The notes: generated by a model from the letters alone, not told the origin. Counted from the first letter of the stretch, positions 14,856-23,439 are shown. The stretch is DNA of 34,649 bases from JBGQOJ01 sp052119585 (GCF_052119585.1 NZ_JBGQOJ010000032.1:1-34649); one strand, 5' to 3'. Numbers and translations are program-made.

Positions 14856-16824
14856 AAGTTTTGACGGGGCCGAGGAGGTCCGGCGTGCTTGGATGGCCGG
14901 TCTTGCGCCCGATCCATCGCTGACGGTGTCGCAATGGGCCGACCGGCACAGGGTCTTGTCATCGCGGGCGGCGTCGGAGGCCGGGCCCTATCGGACAGCG
15001 CGGACGCCTTACATGAAAGCCGTGATGGATGCGCTGTCGCCCCGGCACCCAGCGCAGCGCGTGGTGTTCATGAAAGCCGCGCAGGTTGGGGCGACCGAGG
15101 CCGGGAACAACTGGATCGGCTTTTGCATGCACCGAGCGCCGGGCCCGTTTCTGGCGGTGCAGCCGACCGTGGATCTGGCAAAGCGTCTGTCGCAGCAGCG
15201 GATCGACCCCCTGATCGAGGAAAGCCCCGATCTGCGCGCGCTGGTCTTGCCTTCCCGCTCACGGGATGCCGGGAATACGATCCTCGGCAAGCGGTTTCCC
15301 GGTGGTCAGTTGATCCTGACCGGGGCCAACAGCGCCGTCGGGCTCCGATCGATGCCCGCGCGCTGGGTGTTTCTGGACGAGGTCGATGCCTATCCGGGTG
15401 ATGTCGACGGCGAAGGCTACCCGATCGCTCTGGCCGAGGCTCGGACCATCAGTTTCGGCCATCGCAGCAAAGTGTTTCTGGCCTCGACGCCGACCCTGAA
15501 GGGCCTGAGCCGGATTGAGCGGGAGTGGGAATTGTCTGACCAGCAGCGCTATCACGTGCCCTGTCCGCATTGCGGCGGGCTGCAATGGTTGCAATTCGAA
15601 CGGCTGCGTTGGGAGCAGGGCAAGGCGGAGACAGTGCAATATCTCTGCGAGCATTGCGACGCCCCGATCGCCGAGCGGCACAAGACGTGGATGATGGCGG
15701 AAGAGAATGGCGCGGGCTGGCAGGCGACCGCTGCGCCCGAGGTGCAGGCCGCGGCCAAAGCCGCCGGGGTTGTTGGATATCACATTTCTGGCCTCTATTC
15801 GCCACTGGGCTGGTTGTCATGGGAAGAAATCGCACGCGGTTGGGAAGGCGCGCTGGGCAATGATGCAGCGCTCAAAACCCTAAAGAATACGATCCTCGGC
15901 GAGACATGGCAGGAACGCGGCGAGGCCCCGGATTGGCAGCGGCTATATGAGCGGCGGGCGGATTGGCAACTTGGGATGGCGCCTGACGGCGTATTGCTTC
16001 TGACCGCTGGGGCCGATGTGCAGCGCGACCGGATCGAGATCGATATCTGGGGTTGGGGGCGCAATCTGCGCTCCTGGCTGGTCGATCATGTGGTTTTGGA
16101 AGGTGACACGGCGCGGCCAGAGGTTTGGGCGCAGCTGTCCGAGTTTCTGAGTCAAACATGGGAACACGCCTCGGGCTGCCGGATGGCGCTGGCGCGGATG
16201 GCAATCGACTCTGGCGATGGTGTCACAACCGACGCCGTCTATTCGTGGGTGCGGGCTGCCGGGCGCGGACAGGTGATCGCGATCAAGGGTGTTGCGGGGT
16301 TTGACCGAACCACGCCGGTCGATGGCCCCACTTATGTCGAAGTGACCGAGGCCGGGCGCAAACTGCGGCGCGGGGTGCAGCTTTGGAAGGTCGCGGGCGC
16401 GGTGTTCAAGTCCGAGACCTACCGGTTCCTGCGCCTGATCGCCCCGACGGATGAGGAACTGGCCGAGGGTGGGGATTGGCCGCACGGCTTTATGCACATC
16501 CCGAAAGGCACCACGGCGGAATGGCTGAAGCAGCTGACCGCCGAGCAGCTGATGACGATTAAGACCAGACAAGGGTTCCAGCGGCTGGAATGGCAGCAGA
16601 CCCGTGAACGCAACGAGGCACTGGATTGCCGGGTATATGCCCGGGCCGCCGCCTGGCTATTGGGGATCGATCGCTGGGACAATCTGCGCTGGGAGCAGTT
16701 GGAAGCCCAAATGACCACCGGAACGGTTGAAGCGCTGCCAGCGGGCCAGCCAAATAGACCCGCGCCCGCAACACAGACAAAACGCCCCGCCCCTTGGATG
16801 GGCCCGAGAAAGAAATGGTTCTGA
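14842..16824 (+). CDS. Terminase large subunit (GpA family), copy 2, intact
   Basis: A 660-residue GpA-type terminase that pumps DNA into the prohead and cuts it. Motifs: KAAQVGAT (residues 78-85), VFLDEVD (176-182), two CxxC pairs (CPHC, CEHC) and a complete nuclease end with RNEALDCRVYARAAAWLLG. A TTG at 14842 is chosen as start because GGAGG lies 6 nt upstream inside terS and the protein then begins MNSAESFDGAEEV, parallel to copy 1. The ATG at 14770 lies deep inside terS and has no counterpart. Since copy 1 is truncated, this is the only full terminase in the window. Confidence 0.9.
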   Translation: MNSAESFDGAEEVRRAWMAGLAPDPSLTVSQWADRHRVLSSRAASEAGPYRTARTPYMKAVMDALSPRHPAQRVVFMKAAQVGATEAGNNWIGFCMHRAPGPFLAVQPTVDLAKRLSQQRIDPLIEESPDLRALVLPSRSRDAGNTILGKRFPGGQLILTGANSAVGLRSMPARWVFLDEVDAYPGDVDGEGYPIALAEARTISFGHRSKVFLASTPTLKGLSRIEREWELSDQQRYHVPCPHCGGLQWLQFERLRWEQGKAETVQYLCEHCDAPIAERHKTWMMAEENGAGWQATAAPEVQAAAKAAGVVGYHISGLYSPLGWLSWEEIARGWEGALGNDAALKTLKNTILGETWQERGEAPDWQRLYERRADWQLGMAPDGVLLLTAGADVQRDRIEIDIWGWGRNLRSWLVDHVVLEGDTARPEVWAQLSEFLSQTWEHASGCRMALARMAIDSGDGVTTDAVYSWVRAAGRGQVIAIKGVAGFDRTTPVDGPTYVEVTEAGRKLRRGVQLWKVAGAVFKSETYRFLRLIAPTDEELAEGGDWPHGFMHIPKGTTAEWLKQLTAEQLMTIKTRQGFQRLEWQQTRERNEALDCRVYARAAAWLLGIDRWDNLRWEQLEAQMTTGTVEALPAGQPNRPAPATQTKRPAPWMGPRKKWF

Positions 16825-16825
16825 G

Positions 16826-17035
16826 ATGGCCTGGACACAAGCTGAACTCGACGCTCTGAAGCGAGCCTATGCCGCTGGCACCCTGCGCGTGACCTCGGAT
16901 GGCCGGACTGTAGAATATGGCAACGCCGCTGACCTCTTGTCCCGCGTCCGCATTATTGAGTCCGAGATGGCCCAGATCACCGGCACGCCCTTGCCGGTCG
17001 CGGGGTTTGCCAGTTTCCGCCGGGGTGTGCGGTGA
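16826..17035 (+). CDS. gpW-like head-tail joining protein, copy 2
   Basis: A 69-residue gpW-family protein: an N-terminal helix (MAWTQAELDALKRAYAAGTL), a hairpin (VTSDGRTVEYGNAADLLS), then a helix (RVRIIESEMAQITG). It is parallel to the copy at 5854 and lies one base after the terL stop. Its own stop overlaps the GTG of the next gene (GTGA). It would plug the portal channel, but the portal gene that should follow has been deleted except for its start. Confidence 0.8.
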   Translation: MAWTQAELDALKRAYAAGTLRVTSDGRTVEYGNAADLLSRVRIIESEMAQITGTPLPVAGFASFRRGVR

Positions 17036-17496
17036 ATGCCAAAACCCCGCCCGTGATCCGCTGGGGCCTGATCGACCGGGCGGTGGCGCTTATTTCGCCG
17101 CGGGCGGCGTCGCAACGCTATGCCGCCCGGATCGCGCTGGGCAACCACCGGTCGCGTGCGCCTGACAGCGGCCAGTGCAAATTGACCGCCTTCGATCTGG
17201 CGACAGACACCCTCTTCAACGATCCGAACCTTGCCGCCGACGCGCTGCTGCGCCTCGGCGGCACTGGCCCAGCGCAGGCCATACGCGTCATCCGCGCAAT
17301 GCCAGACCGCTTTGTGAATTTCGGCGACGGGCGTTTTGTCGTCGATACGGTGCTGCTGAACATTCGGCTATCGGATGCAACAGAGCTGTCAGCAGGCGAC
17401 ACCGTAGAAATCGCAGGCCAGCTTCATGAGGTCAGCGGCACCCCAACACGCGACACCGGCAGGCTTGTTTGGCTGGCAGAGGCGCGGGCGCTGTGA
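17032..17496 (+). CDS. Portal N-terminal stump fused to head-tail joining protein
   Basis: A 154-residue chimera. Residues 1 to about 48 (with LIDRAVALISPRAASQRYAA) resemble the start of a lambda-family portal, and the gene sits exactly where the portal belongs, with a GTGA overlap to gpW. From about residue 51 (LTAFDLATDTLFNDPNLAAD) to the end (DTVEIAGQLHEV and following) it matches the joining protein at 11362. The joint is near 17176-17190. An in-frame deletion that took out the rest of portal, protease, decoration and capsid explains it. The joining domain is complete, so the fusion might still work as a neck protein with an extra arm. Its stop overlaps the DUF6441 start (GTGA). Confidence 0.75.
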   Translation: MNAKTPPVIRWGLIDRAVALISPRAASQRYAARIALGNHRSRAPDSGQCKLTAFDLATDTLFNDPNLAADALLRLGGTGPAQAIRVIRAMPDRFVNFGDGRFVVDTVLLNIRLSDATELSAGDTVEIAGQLHEVSGTPTRDTGRLVWLAEARAL

Positions 17497-18128
17497 AACT
17501 CCTCACCGAAATTCAGGGCGATATCCGCGCCATGATGCAGGCGGAGGTGCAAGCTGCAGAACGCGCGGTCACCGCGGGCGTTTCTGAGGCGGCAACCGGC
17601 TTACAATCCGACTGGCGCGGACAGATCACCGGTGCCGCCCTGGGCCGGGGGCTCGCCAATTCGATCCGCAAAAAGTTGTATCCGACAACTGGCGCTTCGA
17701 TCCGGGCGGCAGCGGTGGTCTATTCCAACGCCTCGAACGTGGTCGATGCCTTTGACCGGGGCGTCCTGATCCGGTCGAAAACTGGGTTCTGGCTGGCCAT
17801 TCCCACGGCCGCCTCGGGCAAGAAGGGTGTCGGCAACAAACGGATCACCCCCGGCGGGTGGGAGCAGCGCACCGGACAGCGCCTGCGCTTCGTCTTTCGG
17901 CGCGGACAGCCAAGCTTGTTGGTGGCCGAAACCCGGCTGAATTCGAAAGGTTGGGCTGTCGTGTCCAAATCCAAGTCTGGGCGCGGGCTAGCGACCGTGC
18001 CGATCTTCATCCTCGTTCCGCAGGTGAAACTGCCCAAACGCTTGAGCCTTGAAGGGCCCGCGCGCGAGGCAGAGGCAAGGCTGCCGGGGTTGATCGTGGC
18101 GAATTGGTGGGAGAGAGCACTGGACTGA
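17493..18128 (+). CDS. DUF6441 family protein, copy 2
   Basis: A 211-residue DUF6441 protein, collinear with copy 1 over its whole length: VQAAERAVTAGVSEAATGLQ, then DWRGQITGAALGRGLANSIR, IRSKTGFWLAIPTAASG and TVPIFILVPQVKLPKRLSL. The GTG start at 17493 overlaps the upstream stop, as the ATG does in copy 1. The level of difference between the copies is that of two related phages and not a recent duplication. Function unknown, probably neck or tail completion. Confidence 0.85.
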   Translation: MKLLTEIQGDIRAMMQAEVQAAERAVTAGVSEAATGLQSDWRGQITGAALGRGLANSIRKKLYPTTGASIRAAAVVYSNASNVVDAFDRGVLIRSKTGFWLAIPTAASGKKGVGNKRITPGGWEQRTGQRLRFVFRRGQPSLLVAETRLNSKGWAVVSKSKSGRGLATVPIFILVPQVKLPKRLSLEGPAREAEARLPGLIVANWWERALD

Positions 18129-18315
18129 TGTGTGCTTTGCAGACAAGATTGCCACTTTCCAGCTCAAACTTCGCTAGGCTTTCTATCGCATAGGAGACCA
18201 TCAACAACTGGAGAATGTTCGTCTTTTTTGCCTTTCGTCGGGCCACTAAACGCAGCATATTGGCCCTCGGATAGCTGGTATGACCTAGCACCACAGCCTG
18301 ATGGAGAAGAGCTAG

Positions 18316-18852
18316 GTGAAGAATTATTTGATCGGAGGTTTGATATGTCTTGTTGCAGCCTTGGTCTTCGGGATCAAACCAGTGCAGCGAGCGATAAACG
18401 AGGCAACAAACCGAGGCACCTTAAGGGGTGCCGAAACATGCATGGATTACTCGGAGAGTGAGCTTCTCGCCCTGGAGGCCATCAAGGCGACATGCGTCCA
18501 ATCATTTCAGAAGCGACTATATGGCAACGACTATGCTACAGGCCGGGCTGGACCACGAATGGACCAACGGACGGTAGGCTGGGGTGGCATCCTTGAGAAC
18601 AAAACACCCGACCATGTGACTACTTGGATACGGATTTCAGTTAGTATCTTTGACGTGGGCGGCACCGAAAGGGAGTTTTTCGCCGAAACACCGATTTGGA
18701 TAGACCCACTGAGCGAAGCGGAGTTCCAGGTACAACTTCCTGAACTTGAACGCGAGCAACTAGATGACATCGAGTTTTGTGACCATGAAGACGAAGCTCG
18801 AACAGCGTGCATGACATGGGGTGTCACTGAAGTGATGGGGCTTACCATCTAG
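18316..18852 (+). CDS. Membrane-anchored hypothetical cargo protein, 178 aa
   Basis: A 178-residue protein of no family I recognise. The N-terminus (MKNYLIGGLICLVAALVFGI) is a single membrane anchor or uncleaved signal, so the rest probably faces the periplasm. Four cysteines (in AETCMDY, IKATCVQ, IEFCDHE and ARTACMTW) could form two disulfides. The GTG start at 18316 has GGAG about 11 nt upstream. Base composition (about half G+C by eye) is clearly lower than the flanking genes, and it sits with its own long leader between DUF6441 and the tail terminator, a joint that in module 1 is occupied by a toxin-antitoxin pair. This suggests a phage moron; superinfection exclusion is one possible but unproven role. 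Confidence 0.6.
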   Translation: MKNYLIGGLICLVAALVFGIKPVQRAINEATNRGTLRGAETCMDYSESELLALEAIKATCVQSFQKRLYGNDYATGRAGPRMDQRTVGWGGILENKTPDHVTTWIRISVSIFDVGGTEREFFAETPIWIDPLSEAEFQVQLPELEREQLDDIEFCDHEDEARTACMTWGVTEVMGLTI

Positions 18853-18973
18853 GCCAATGACCAAGGGCGAACTCCAACCCTAAAGACCCAATGAGGCTGA
18901 AGTCGCGATAGCTGGATTTCTACTTTGGGCTCTTTTGGCGCTGTTGACTAAGTCCGCACCTTTGGAGCAGAAA

Positions 18974-19396
18974 ATGCCCACTACCCGCGAAACCATCCTA
19001 ACCGCGCTGCACGCGCGGCTGCAAACCCTTGCCGCCACCGTCCTGCGCGACGAGGTCTTGCCCGAACGCATTCCGCCAGCCGGACTGATCATCCTGCGCG
19101 ACGGCCAGCCCGGCGAACCGGAGGTCACGCTGTCACCGCTGCGCTACCATTATCAGCACCGCGCAGAGTTGGAGGTTGTCGTCCAGGCGGCGAAGGACCG
19201 GGCGACCGCGTTTGACACCTTGATCGCAAGCATCGGCACCGCTCTGAACTCCGACCGCACTCTCGGCGGCCTCTGCGACTGGGTCGAGGTAGAAGCCCCG
19301 GCCTCGGTCGATCTGCCCGTCGAGGGCGCGGCGGCGCTGAAGGCGGCGGTGATCACTGTCCTGCTGCACTACACCACCTCGGGCCCTCTGGCCTGA
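18974..19396 (+). CDS. Tail terminator-like protein
   Basis: A 140-residue protein between DUF6441 and the tail tube, the usual place of the tail terminator that caps the growing tube. It starts MPTTRETILTALHARLQTLA and contains LPERIPPAGLIILRDGQPGE, LSPLRYHYQHRAELEVVVQ and a CDWVEVEAPASVDLPVEGA segment. Relatives are sometimes labelled acyl-CoA transferase in databases, which does not fit the size or context. The ATG at 18974 with GGAG upstream is preferred over a frame-extension from 18935. The first 61 residues have a homologue in the fusion at 13305. Confidence 0.7.
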   Translation: MPTTRETILTALHARLQTLAATVLRDEVLPERIPPAGLIILRDGQPGEPEVTLSPLRYHYQHRAELEVVVQAAKDRATAFDTLIASIGTALNSDRTLGGLCDWVEVEAPASVDLPVEGAAALKAAVITVLLHYTTSGPLA

Positions 19397-19420
19397 CACC
19401 CCGACAACAAGGAGAAAGAC

Positions 19421-20359
19421 ATGGCACGAGCGCAAGGCGCCCGGGCGCAGATGGCGCTTGGCTTTGAGACAATTTACGGCACCCCGCCGGTCAGCGGGTT
19501 CCGATTGATGCCCTTCGCACGAACGACGCTGGGTTCGGAACAGCCCCTGCTGGAATCGGAACTGCTGGGCTATGGCCGCGATCCACTGGCGCCGATCAAG
19601 GACGCGGTCACGGCCGACGGTGATGTCGTGGTGCCGATCGATGTCGAGGCCTTTGGCTATTGGCTGAAGGCTGCCTTCGGCCAACCGACAACCACCGGCA
19701 CCACGCCCAAGACCCACACGTTCCAGTCCGGCAACTGGACCCTGCCCAGCATGTCGATCGAGACCGCCATGCCTGAAGTGCCACGCTTTGCGATGTATTC
19801 CGGCTGCGTACTGGATCAGCTGTCCTGGCAAATGCAGCGGTCAGGGCTGCTGACGGCATCGGCAAAGCTGATCGCTCAAGGCGAGACCATCGCTGCAGCA
19901 ACCGCCGCAGGAACGCCCACCGCGCTGGGCTTGCAACGCTTTGGTCATTTCAACGGCACGGTGAAGCGGAACGGCAGCAGCTTAGGCAACGTGGTCTCGG
20001 CCGAGATCACCTATTCCAACAACCTCGACCGGATCGAGACCATCCGCGGTGATGGCCGTATCGACGGCGCAGACCCGACCATGGCGGCGCTCACGGGCCG
20101 GATCGAAGTGCGGTTCTCCGACACCACGCTCGTGAGCCAAGCCATCGACGGCACACCCTGCGAGTTGGAGTTCAACTACAGCCTCGGGGCGAATGCCAGT
20201 TTCACATTCACCGCCCACGCGGTCTATCTGCCAATCCCGCGCATCGAAATCGCCGGGCCGCAGGGCGTGCAGGCCAGTTTCGACTGGCAGGCCGCAAAAG
20301 CCGTCAGCCCCGCCCGGATGTGCACCGCCACCCTCATCAACAGCATTGCGAGTTATTGA
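19421..20359 (+). CDS. Major tail tube protein
   Basis: A 312-residue tail tube protein with the pattern seen in Rhodobacterales siphophages: LGFETIYGTPPVSGFRLMPF, then the LLESELLGYGRDP segment, VVPIDVEAFGYWLKAAFGQP and two related beta-rich halves. The second half (GTVKRNGSSLGNVVSAEITY and RIEVRFSDTTLVSQAIDGTP) looks like the tube fold repeated. AAGGAG precedes the ATG. It stacks as rings on the tape measure to make the non-contractile tail. It is the only tube gene in the window, since modules 1 and 3 have lost theirs. Confidence 0.87.
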   Translation: MARAQGARAQMALGFETIYGTPPVSGFRLMPFARTTLGSEQPLLESELLGYGRDPLAPIKDAVTADGDVVVPIDVEAFGYWLKAAFGQPTTTGTTPKTHTFQSGNWTLPSMSIETAMPEVPRFAMYSGCVLDQLSWQMQRSGLLTASAKLIAQGETIAAATAAGTPTALGLQRFGHFNGTVKRNGSSLGNVVSAEITYSNNLDRIETIRGDGRIDGADPTMAALTGRIEVRFSDTTLVSQAIDGTPCELEFNYSLGANASFTFTAHAVYLPIPRIEIAGPQGVQASFDWQAAKAVSPARMCTATLINSIASY

Positions 20360-20361
20360 CC

Positions 20362-20799
20362 ATGATCCGACTGAATCTGACCGCCACGCCGCAATGGCTT
20401 GATCTCGCCCCCGGCCTGCGCCTGCTGGTGGGCCCGCTCACAACGGCACTGATGGTATCGGCGCGGGCTGATGCCGCCATCGAGGCGATGCCAGAGACGG
20501 CCACAACCGAGGAACTGGCGCTGGCCATGGCAAAAGCGGTCGCCCGTCGCGCCGTGCTGGATTGGGAAGGCGTGGGTGATGACGCGGGCCAACCTATCCC
20601 CGTTTCGCCCGACGGCATCGACGCCCTTCTGGAAATCTGGCCCATCTTTGAGGCTTTCCAAACCCAATATGTCGCCCGCGGCCTGATCCTGGACGCAGAA
20701 AAAAACGCCTCTGCGCCCTTGCCGACTGGTCCTTCGGCGGGGGCGATCGCTACTGCGCCGCCTGCGAACATCTCTGCGAAGACTGCCCCGCAAGACTGA
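20362..20799 (+). CDS. Tail assembly chaperone (gpG-like)
   Basis: A 145-residue protein between tail tube and tape measure, where tailed phages encode the assembly chaperone that coats the tape measure. It starts MIRLNLTATPQWLDLAPGLR and has a helical core (ATTEELALAMAKAVARRAVL) with a GIDALLEIWPIFEAFQTQYV segment. After codon 113 it crosses A AAA AAC, and the last 31 in-frame residues are a low-complexity Ala/Pro tail, which suggests the conserved domain ends at the slip site. The ATG at 20362 is preceded only by a weak site. See the -1 frame extension (20706-21026). Confidence 0.75.
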   Translation: MIRLNLTATPQWLDLAPGLRLLVGPLTTALMVSARADAAIEAMPETATTEELALAMAKAVARRAVLDWEGVGDDAGQPIPVSPDGIDALLEIWPIFEAFQTQYVARGLILDAEKNASAPLPTGPSAGAIATAPPANISAKTAPQD

Positions 20800-21026
20800 A
20801 CCGCCCGCAAACGCAGGACGGCTGGCAGGTCTGGGATCTGGTCGGCCGCCTTGGGGGCCAGTTGCGGGTGATCCCCGGCGCGGTTCTGGGCTGGGACATG
20901 ACCGCAGCACTGACCCTCGCCCAAGCGCTGGGCGTTAACACCCTGATCGCGGCCGAACTACTGCCCGAGATCGAGGCGGTGATGGTGCGAAAGTTGAACG
21001 AACAAATCGGAGAGAACCATGGCTGA
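20362..21026 (+). CDS. Frameshifted tail assembly chaperone (gpGT-like)
   Basis: The predicted -1 product has 115 residues from the zero frame and 106 from the -1 frame (from 20706), 221 in all. The extension has well-ordered protein-like sequence (ADWSFGGGDRYCAACEHLCE, then DGWQVWDLVGRLGGQLRVIP and ALTLAQALGVNTLIAAELLP). The -1 frame has no start codon before its distal part and has a stop at 20649, so it cannot easily be a separate gene. The extension carries a C-x2-C-x3-C-x2-C cluster that may bind zinc. Its end overlaps the tape-measure start by 8 nt. This matches the G/GT logic of lambda, where the ratio of short to long product governs tail assembly. Confidence 0.7.
20700..20706 (+). 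promoter_or_regulatory. Slippery heptamer A AAA AAC for -1 frameshift
   Basis: The heptamer lies in the correct register (X XXY YYZ) of the chaperone frame: GAA AAA AAC at codons 113-115. A slip of one base back re-pairs both tRNAs on AAA AAA. The -1 frame is then open to the TGA at 21024-21026, whereas the zero frame stops at 20797-20799. The downstream GC-rich stretch could fold as a stimulator, but I have not computed it. Confidence 0.7.
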
Positions 21027-23439
21027 AAAGAAAGTCAGCGTCCGCCTTTCGGCCGTCGGCGGACGGCAGGTGCGCGCCGAGTTGGAAGGCATCGGCGATG
21101 CCGGGGCCCGTGGCTTTGGACGTCTCTCGTCGGAGATGGAAATGGCGAACGCGCGACTGGTTGGCTTTGCCCGCCGGGTTGGATTGGCTCTGGCGGCGGT
21201 AACCGCTGCGGCAGCAGCAACGGGCGTGGCCATGATCCGGTCGGGGCTGGAAATCGTCGATGCGCAGGCAAAACTGGCACAGTCGCTCGACACGACCGTG
21301 GCAAGTATTCAGGTGCTGGAACGCGCGGGCGGTTTGGCCGGGGTTGCCATGACCGGCATCGAACAGGCGACGAAGGATCTGACGCGACGCTTGTCGCAGG
21401 CGGCCGCGGGCACCGGACCTGCGGCTGATGCGCTGGATCGGTTGGGGCTTTCCGCCACCAGCCTGATGGCATTGCCGCTCGATGAACGGATTGCCCAGAT
21501 CAATCAGGCGATCACGGATTTCGTACCGGCGGCGGAGCGAGCGGCGGTGGCGGGGCAGCTTTTTGGCGAGGAAGGCAGCATTGCGATGTCTCGCATCGAC
21601 AGCTCAACGCTACGCCAGGCCACGCAGGATGTGCGCGATTTCGGGTTGGTGGTCTCGGAGCAGGATGCCGATCAGATCGAACGCACCAATGATGCGCTGT
21701 CACGTTTGGGGCTGATCTGGCGCGGGGTCTCGAACCAGTTGACGGTTGCCGCCGCTCCGGCGTTGGAAGCCGTCGCGAACGCGCTGGCAGCAATGGCGCG
21801 GACCACAGGTCCGATTGGGATCGCCATCACAGCTCTCTTTGAAAACATCGGGCGGCTGACCACCTATGCCGCGACGTTTGCCGCCCTGATGGCCGGGCGC
21901 TGGGTGGCGGGTATGGCCGCTGCAGCCTTGTCGGTCAGCAGCCTGGCCATTGGTCTCGTGATCCTGCGCGGAGCGCTGATCCGGACCGGCATCGGCGCGC
22001 TGATCGTCGGCGCTGGCGAGTTGGTATTTCAGTTCACCCGGCTGGTGTCCGGTGCCGGTGACTTTGGCGCTGCGATGGGGTTGCTGAAAGACGTCGTCAT
22101 TGAGGTCTGGGATCGCATCAAACTGGGTGCCACCGCCGCCGGTGCTGCGGCCACGGCCATGTTTTTCGACATCAAGGCAGATGCGGCCAGCGGCATGCAG
22201 AGCGCCATCGAAAGCGTGGTCGGTTTCGGCAACGCGGCCGCCAACACGTTTGAGGGTGCATTCGAGGCGATCAAGGCCATCTGGGGCCTCTTGCCCGCCG
22301 CGATCGGCGATCTGGTGTTTCAGGCGGCGAACAGCCTGATCGAGGGTGTTGAGAGCATGCTCAACGGCGTGGTTGCCCGGATCAACAGTTTCATCGAGGG
22401 GATCAATACCGGGCTGGAAGCGCTGGGCTCTGATCGCCGGATTACCATCCTGGGCGATCTGGACCTCGGCGAGATCGAAAACCGCTTTGCCGGGGCGGCA
22501 ACGCGGGCTGGCACCGCCGCAAGTGACGCGTTCGACCGCGCTTTTGAAGACAACCCGCTGGCAGTGCCGGATTTTGGTCTGAACGACATTTCCCGCGAGG
22601 CGCTGGGCGCAGCGAACACCTACCGCGCGGCGGCCAGTGATCTGGCTGCTGGGGCACTGACCCCGCTCGCCAGCTGGCAGGCGTTGCAGGATGCCGTCGC
22701 GGGGGCTGGCAATGATGGCGAGACAGCACTTGCTGGCGCTACCGATGCCGCTGGCCGCTTTGATGATGCCATCACATCGGCTGGGCGCGCAGCAGCGGGT
22801 GCTGCGAACAGCGCAGGTGCCGCCGCTGCGGAAGGTGCAGAGGCCGCAAAAACCGGCTGGGCCGCAGCTGTGGCGACCCTCGCCGACTATGCCGCCGAGG
22901 CTCGCGACATCGGCGGCGATATTGGCAACACCTTGATTGGGGCGTTCACCTCGACCGAGAACGCCGTAGGCGAGTTTGTCAAATCCGGCAAGCTCGACTT
23001 TCGCGATCTGGTCTCCTCAATGATCGCCGATCTGGCCAAGCTGGCGGCGCGGCGCTTCATTCTTGGGCCGATTGCCAATGCGCTTTCCGGCGCGCTGGGC
23101 GGCGCGGGCGGGTTATTCGCGGACATCCTGCATTCCGGCGGTACGGTCGGCCTGGCGGGCAGCCGCCGGATGGTGCCAGCCATGGCATTTGCCAACGCAC
23201 CGCGCATGCATTCCGGCGGCTGGGCCGGGTTGAAGCCTGACGAGGTGCCCGCGATCCTGCAGCGCGGGGAACGTGTTTTGTCCCGGCGTGAGGCTGCTGG
23301 CTATGGGCCGGGACAAGCCACTGCGCCCACCGTCAACGTCACGATCATGTCGCGTGATGCCGAAAGCTTCCGGCAATCGCGCACGCAGGTCGCATCCGAC
23401 ATCGCCCGCGCGGTATCCCTTGGCCGGAGGGGCATGTGA
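21019..23439 (+). CDS. Tail tape measure protein
   Basis: An 806-residue tape measure. GGAGAG precedes the ATG. It starts with a helical region, has hydrophobic segments at about residues 52-70 and 290-325 (ALSVSSLAIGLVILRGALIR), long Ala-rich coiled stretches, and a C-terminal tail with a repeated HSGG motif and DEVPAILQRGERVLSRREAA. That last motif is widely shared by Rhodobacterales tape measures. At roughly 0.15 nm per residue, the usual rule for this class, it would set a tail of about 120 nm. The stop overlaps DUF2460 by one base. A copy of its C-terminal end is fused to DUF6441 at 30065. Confidence 0.9.
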   Translation: MAEKKVSVRLSAVGGRQVRAELEGIGDAGARGFGRLSSEMEMANARLVGFARRVGLALAAVTAAAAATGVAMIRSGLEIVDAQAKLAQSLDTTVASIQVLERAGGLAGVAMTGIEQATKDLTRRLSQAAAGTGPAADALDRLGLSATSLMALPLDERIAQINQAITDFVPAAERAAVAGQLFGEEGSIAMSRIDSSTLRQATQDVRDFGLVVSEQDADQIERTNDALSRLGLIWRGVSNQLTVAAAPALEAVANALAAMARTTGPIGIAITALFENIGRLTTYAATFAALMAGRWVAGMAAAALSVSSLAIGLVILRGALIRTGIGALIVGAGELVFQFTRLVSGAGDFGAAMGLLKDVVIEVWDRIKLGATAAGAAATAMFFDIKADAASGMQSAIESVVGFGNAAANTFEGAFEAIKAIWGLLPAAIGDLVFQAANSLIEGVESMLNGVVARINSFIEGINTGLEALGSDRRITILGDLDLGEIENRFAGAATRAGTAASDAFDRAFEDNPLAVPDFGLNDISREALGAANTYRAAASDLAAGALTPLASWQALQDAVAGAGNDGETALAGATDAAGRFDDAITSAGRAAAGAANSAGAAAAEGAEAAKTGWAAAVATLADYAAEARDIGGDIGNTLIGAFTSTENAVGEFVKSGKLDFRDLVSSMIADLAKLAARRFILGPIANALSGALGGAGGLFADILHSGGTVGLAGSRRMVPAMAFANAPRMHSGGWAGLKPDEVPAILQRGERVLSRREAAGYGPGQATAPTVNVTIMSRDAESFRQSRTQVASDIARAVSLGRRGM

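Noticed and set aside
18132..18461. 109-codon frame overlapping the start of the orphan cargo gene
   Set aside because: No ribosome site, Cys/Ser/Arg-rich shadow composition, and it conflicts with the better supported frame at 18316.
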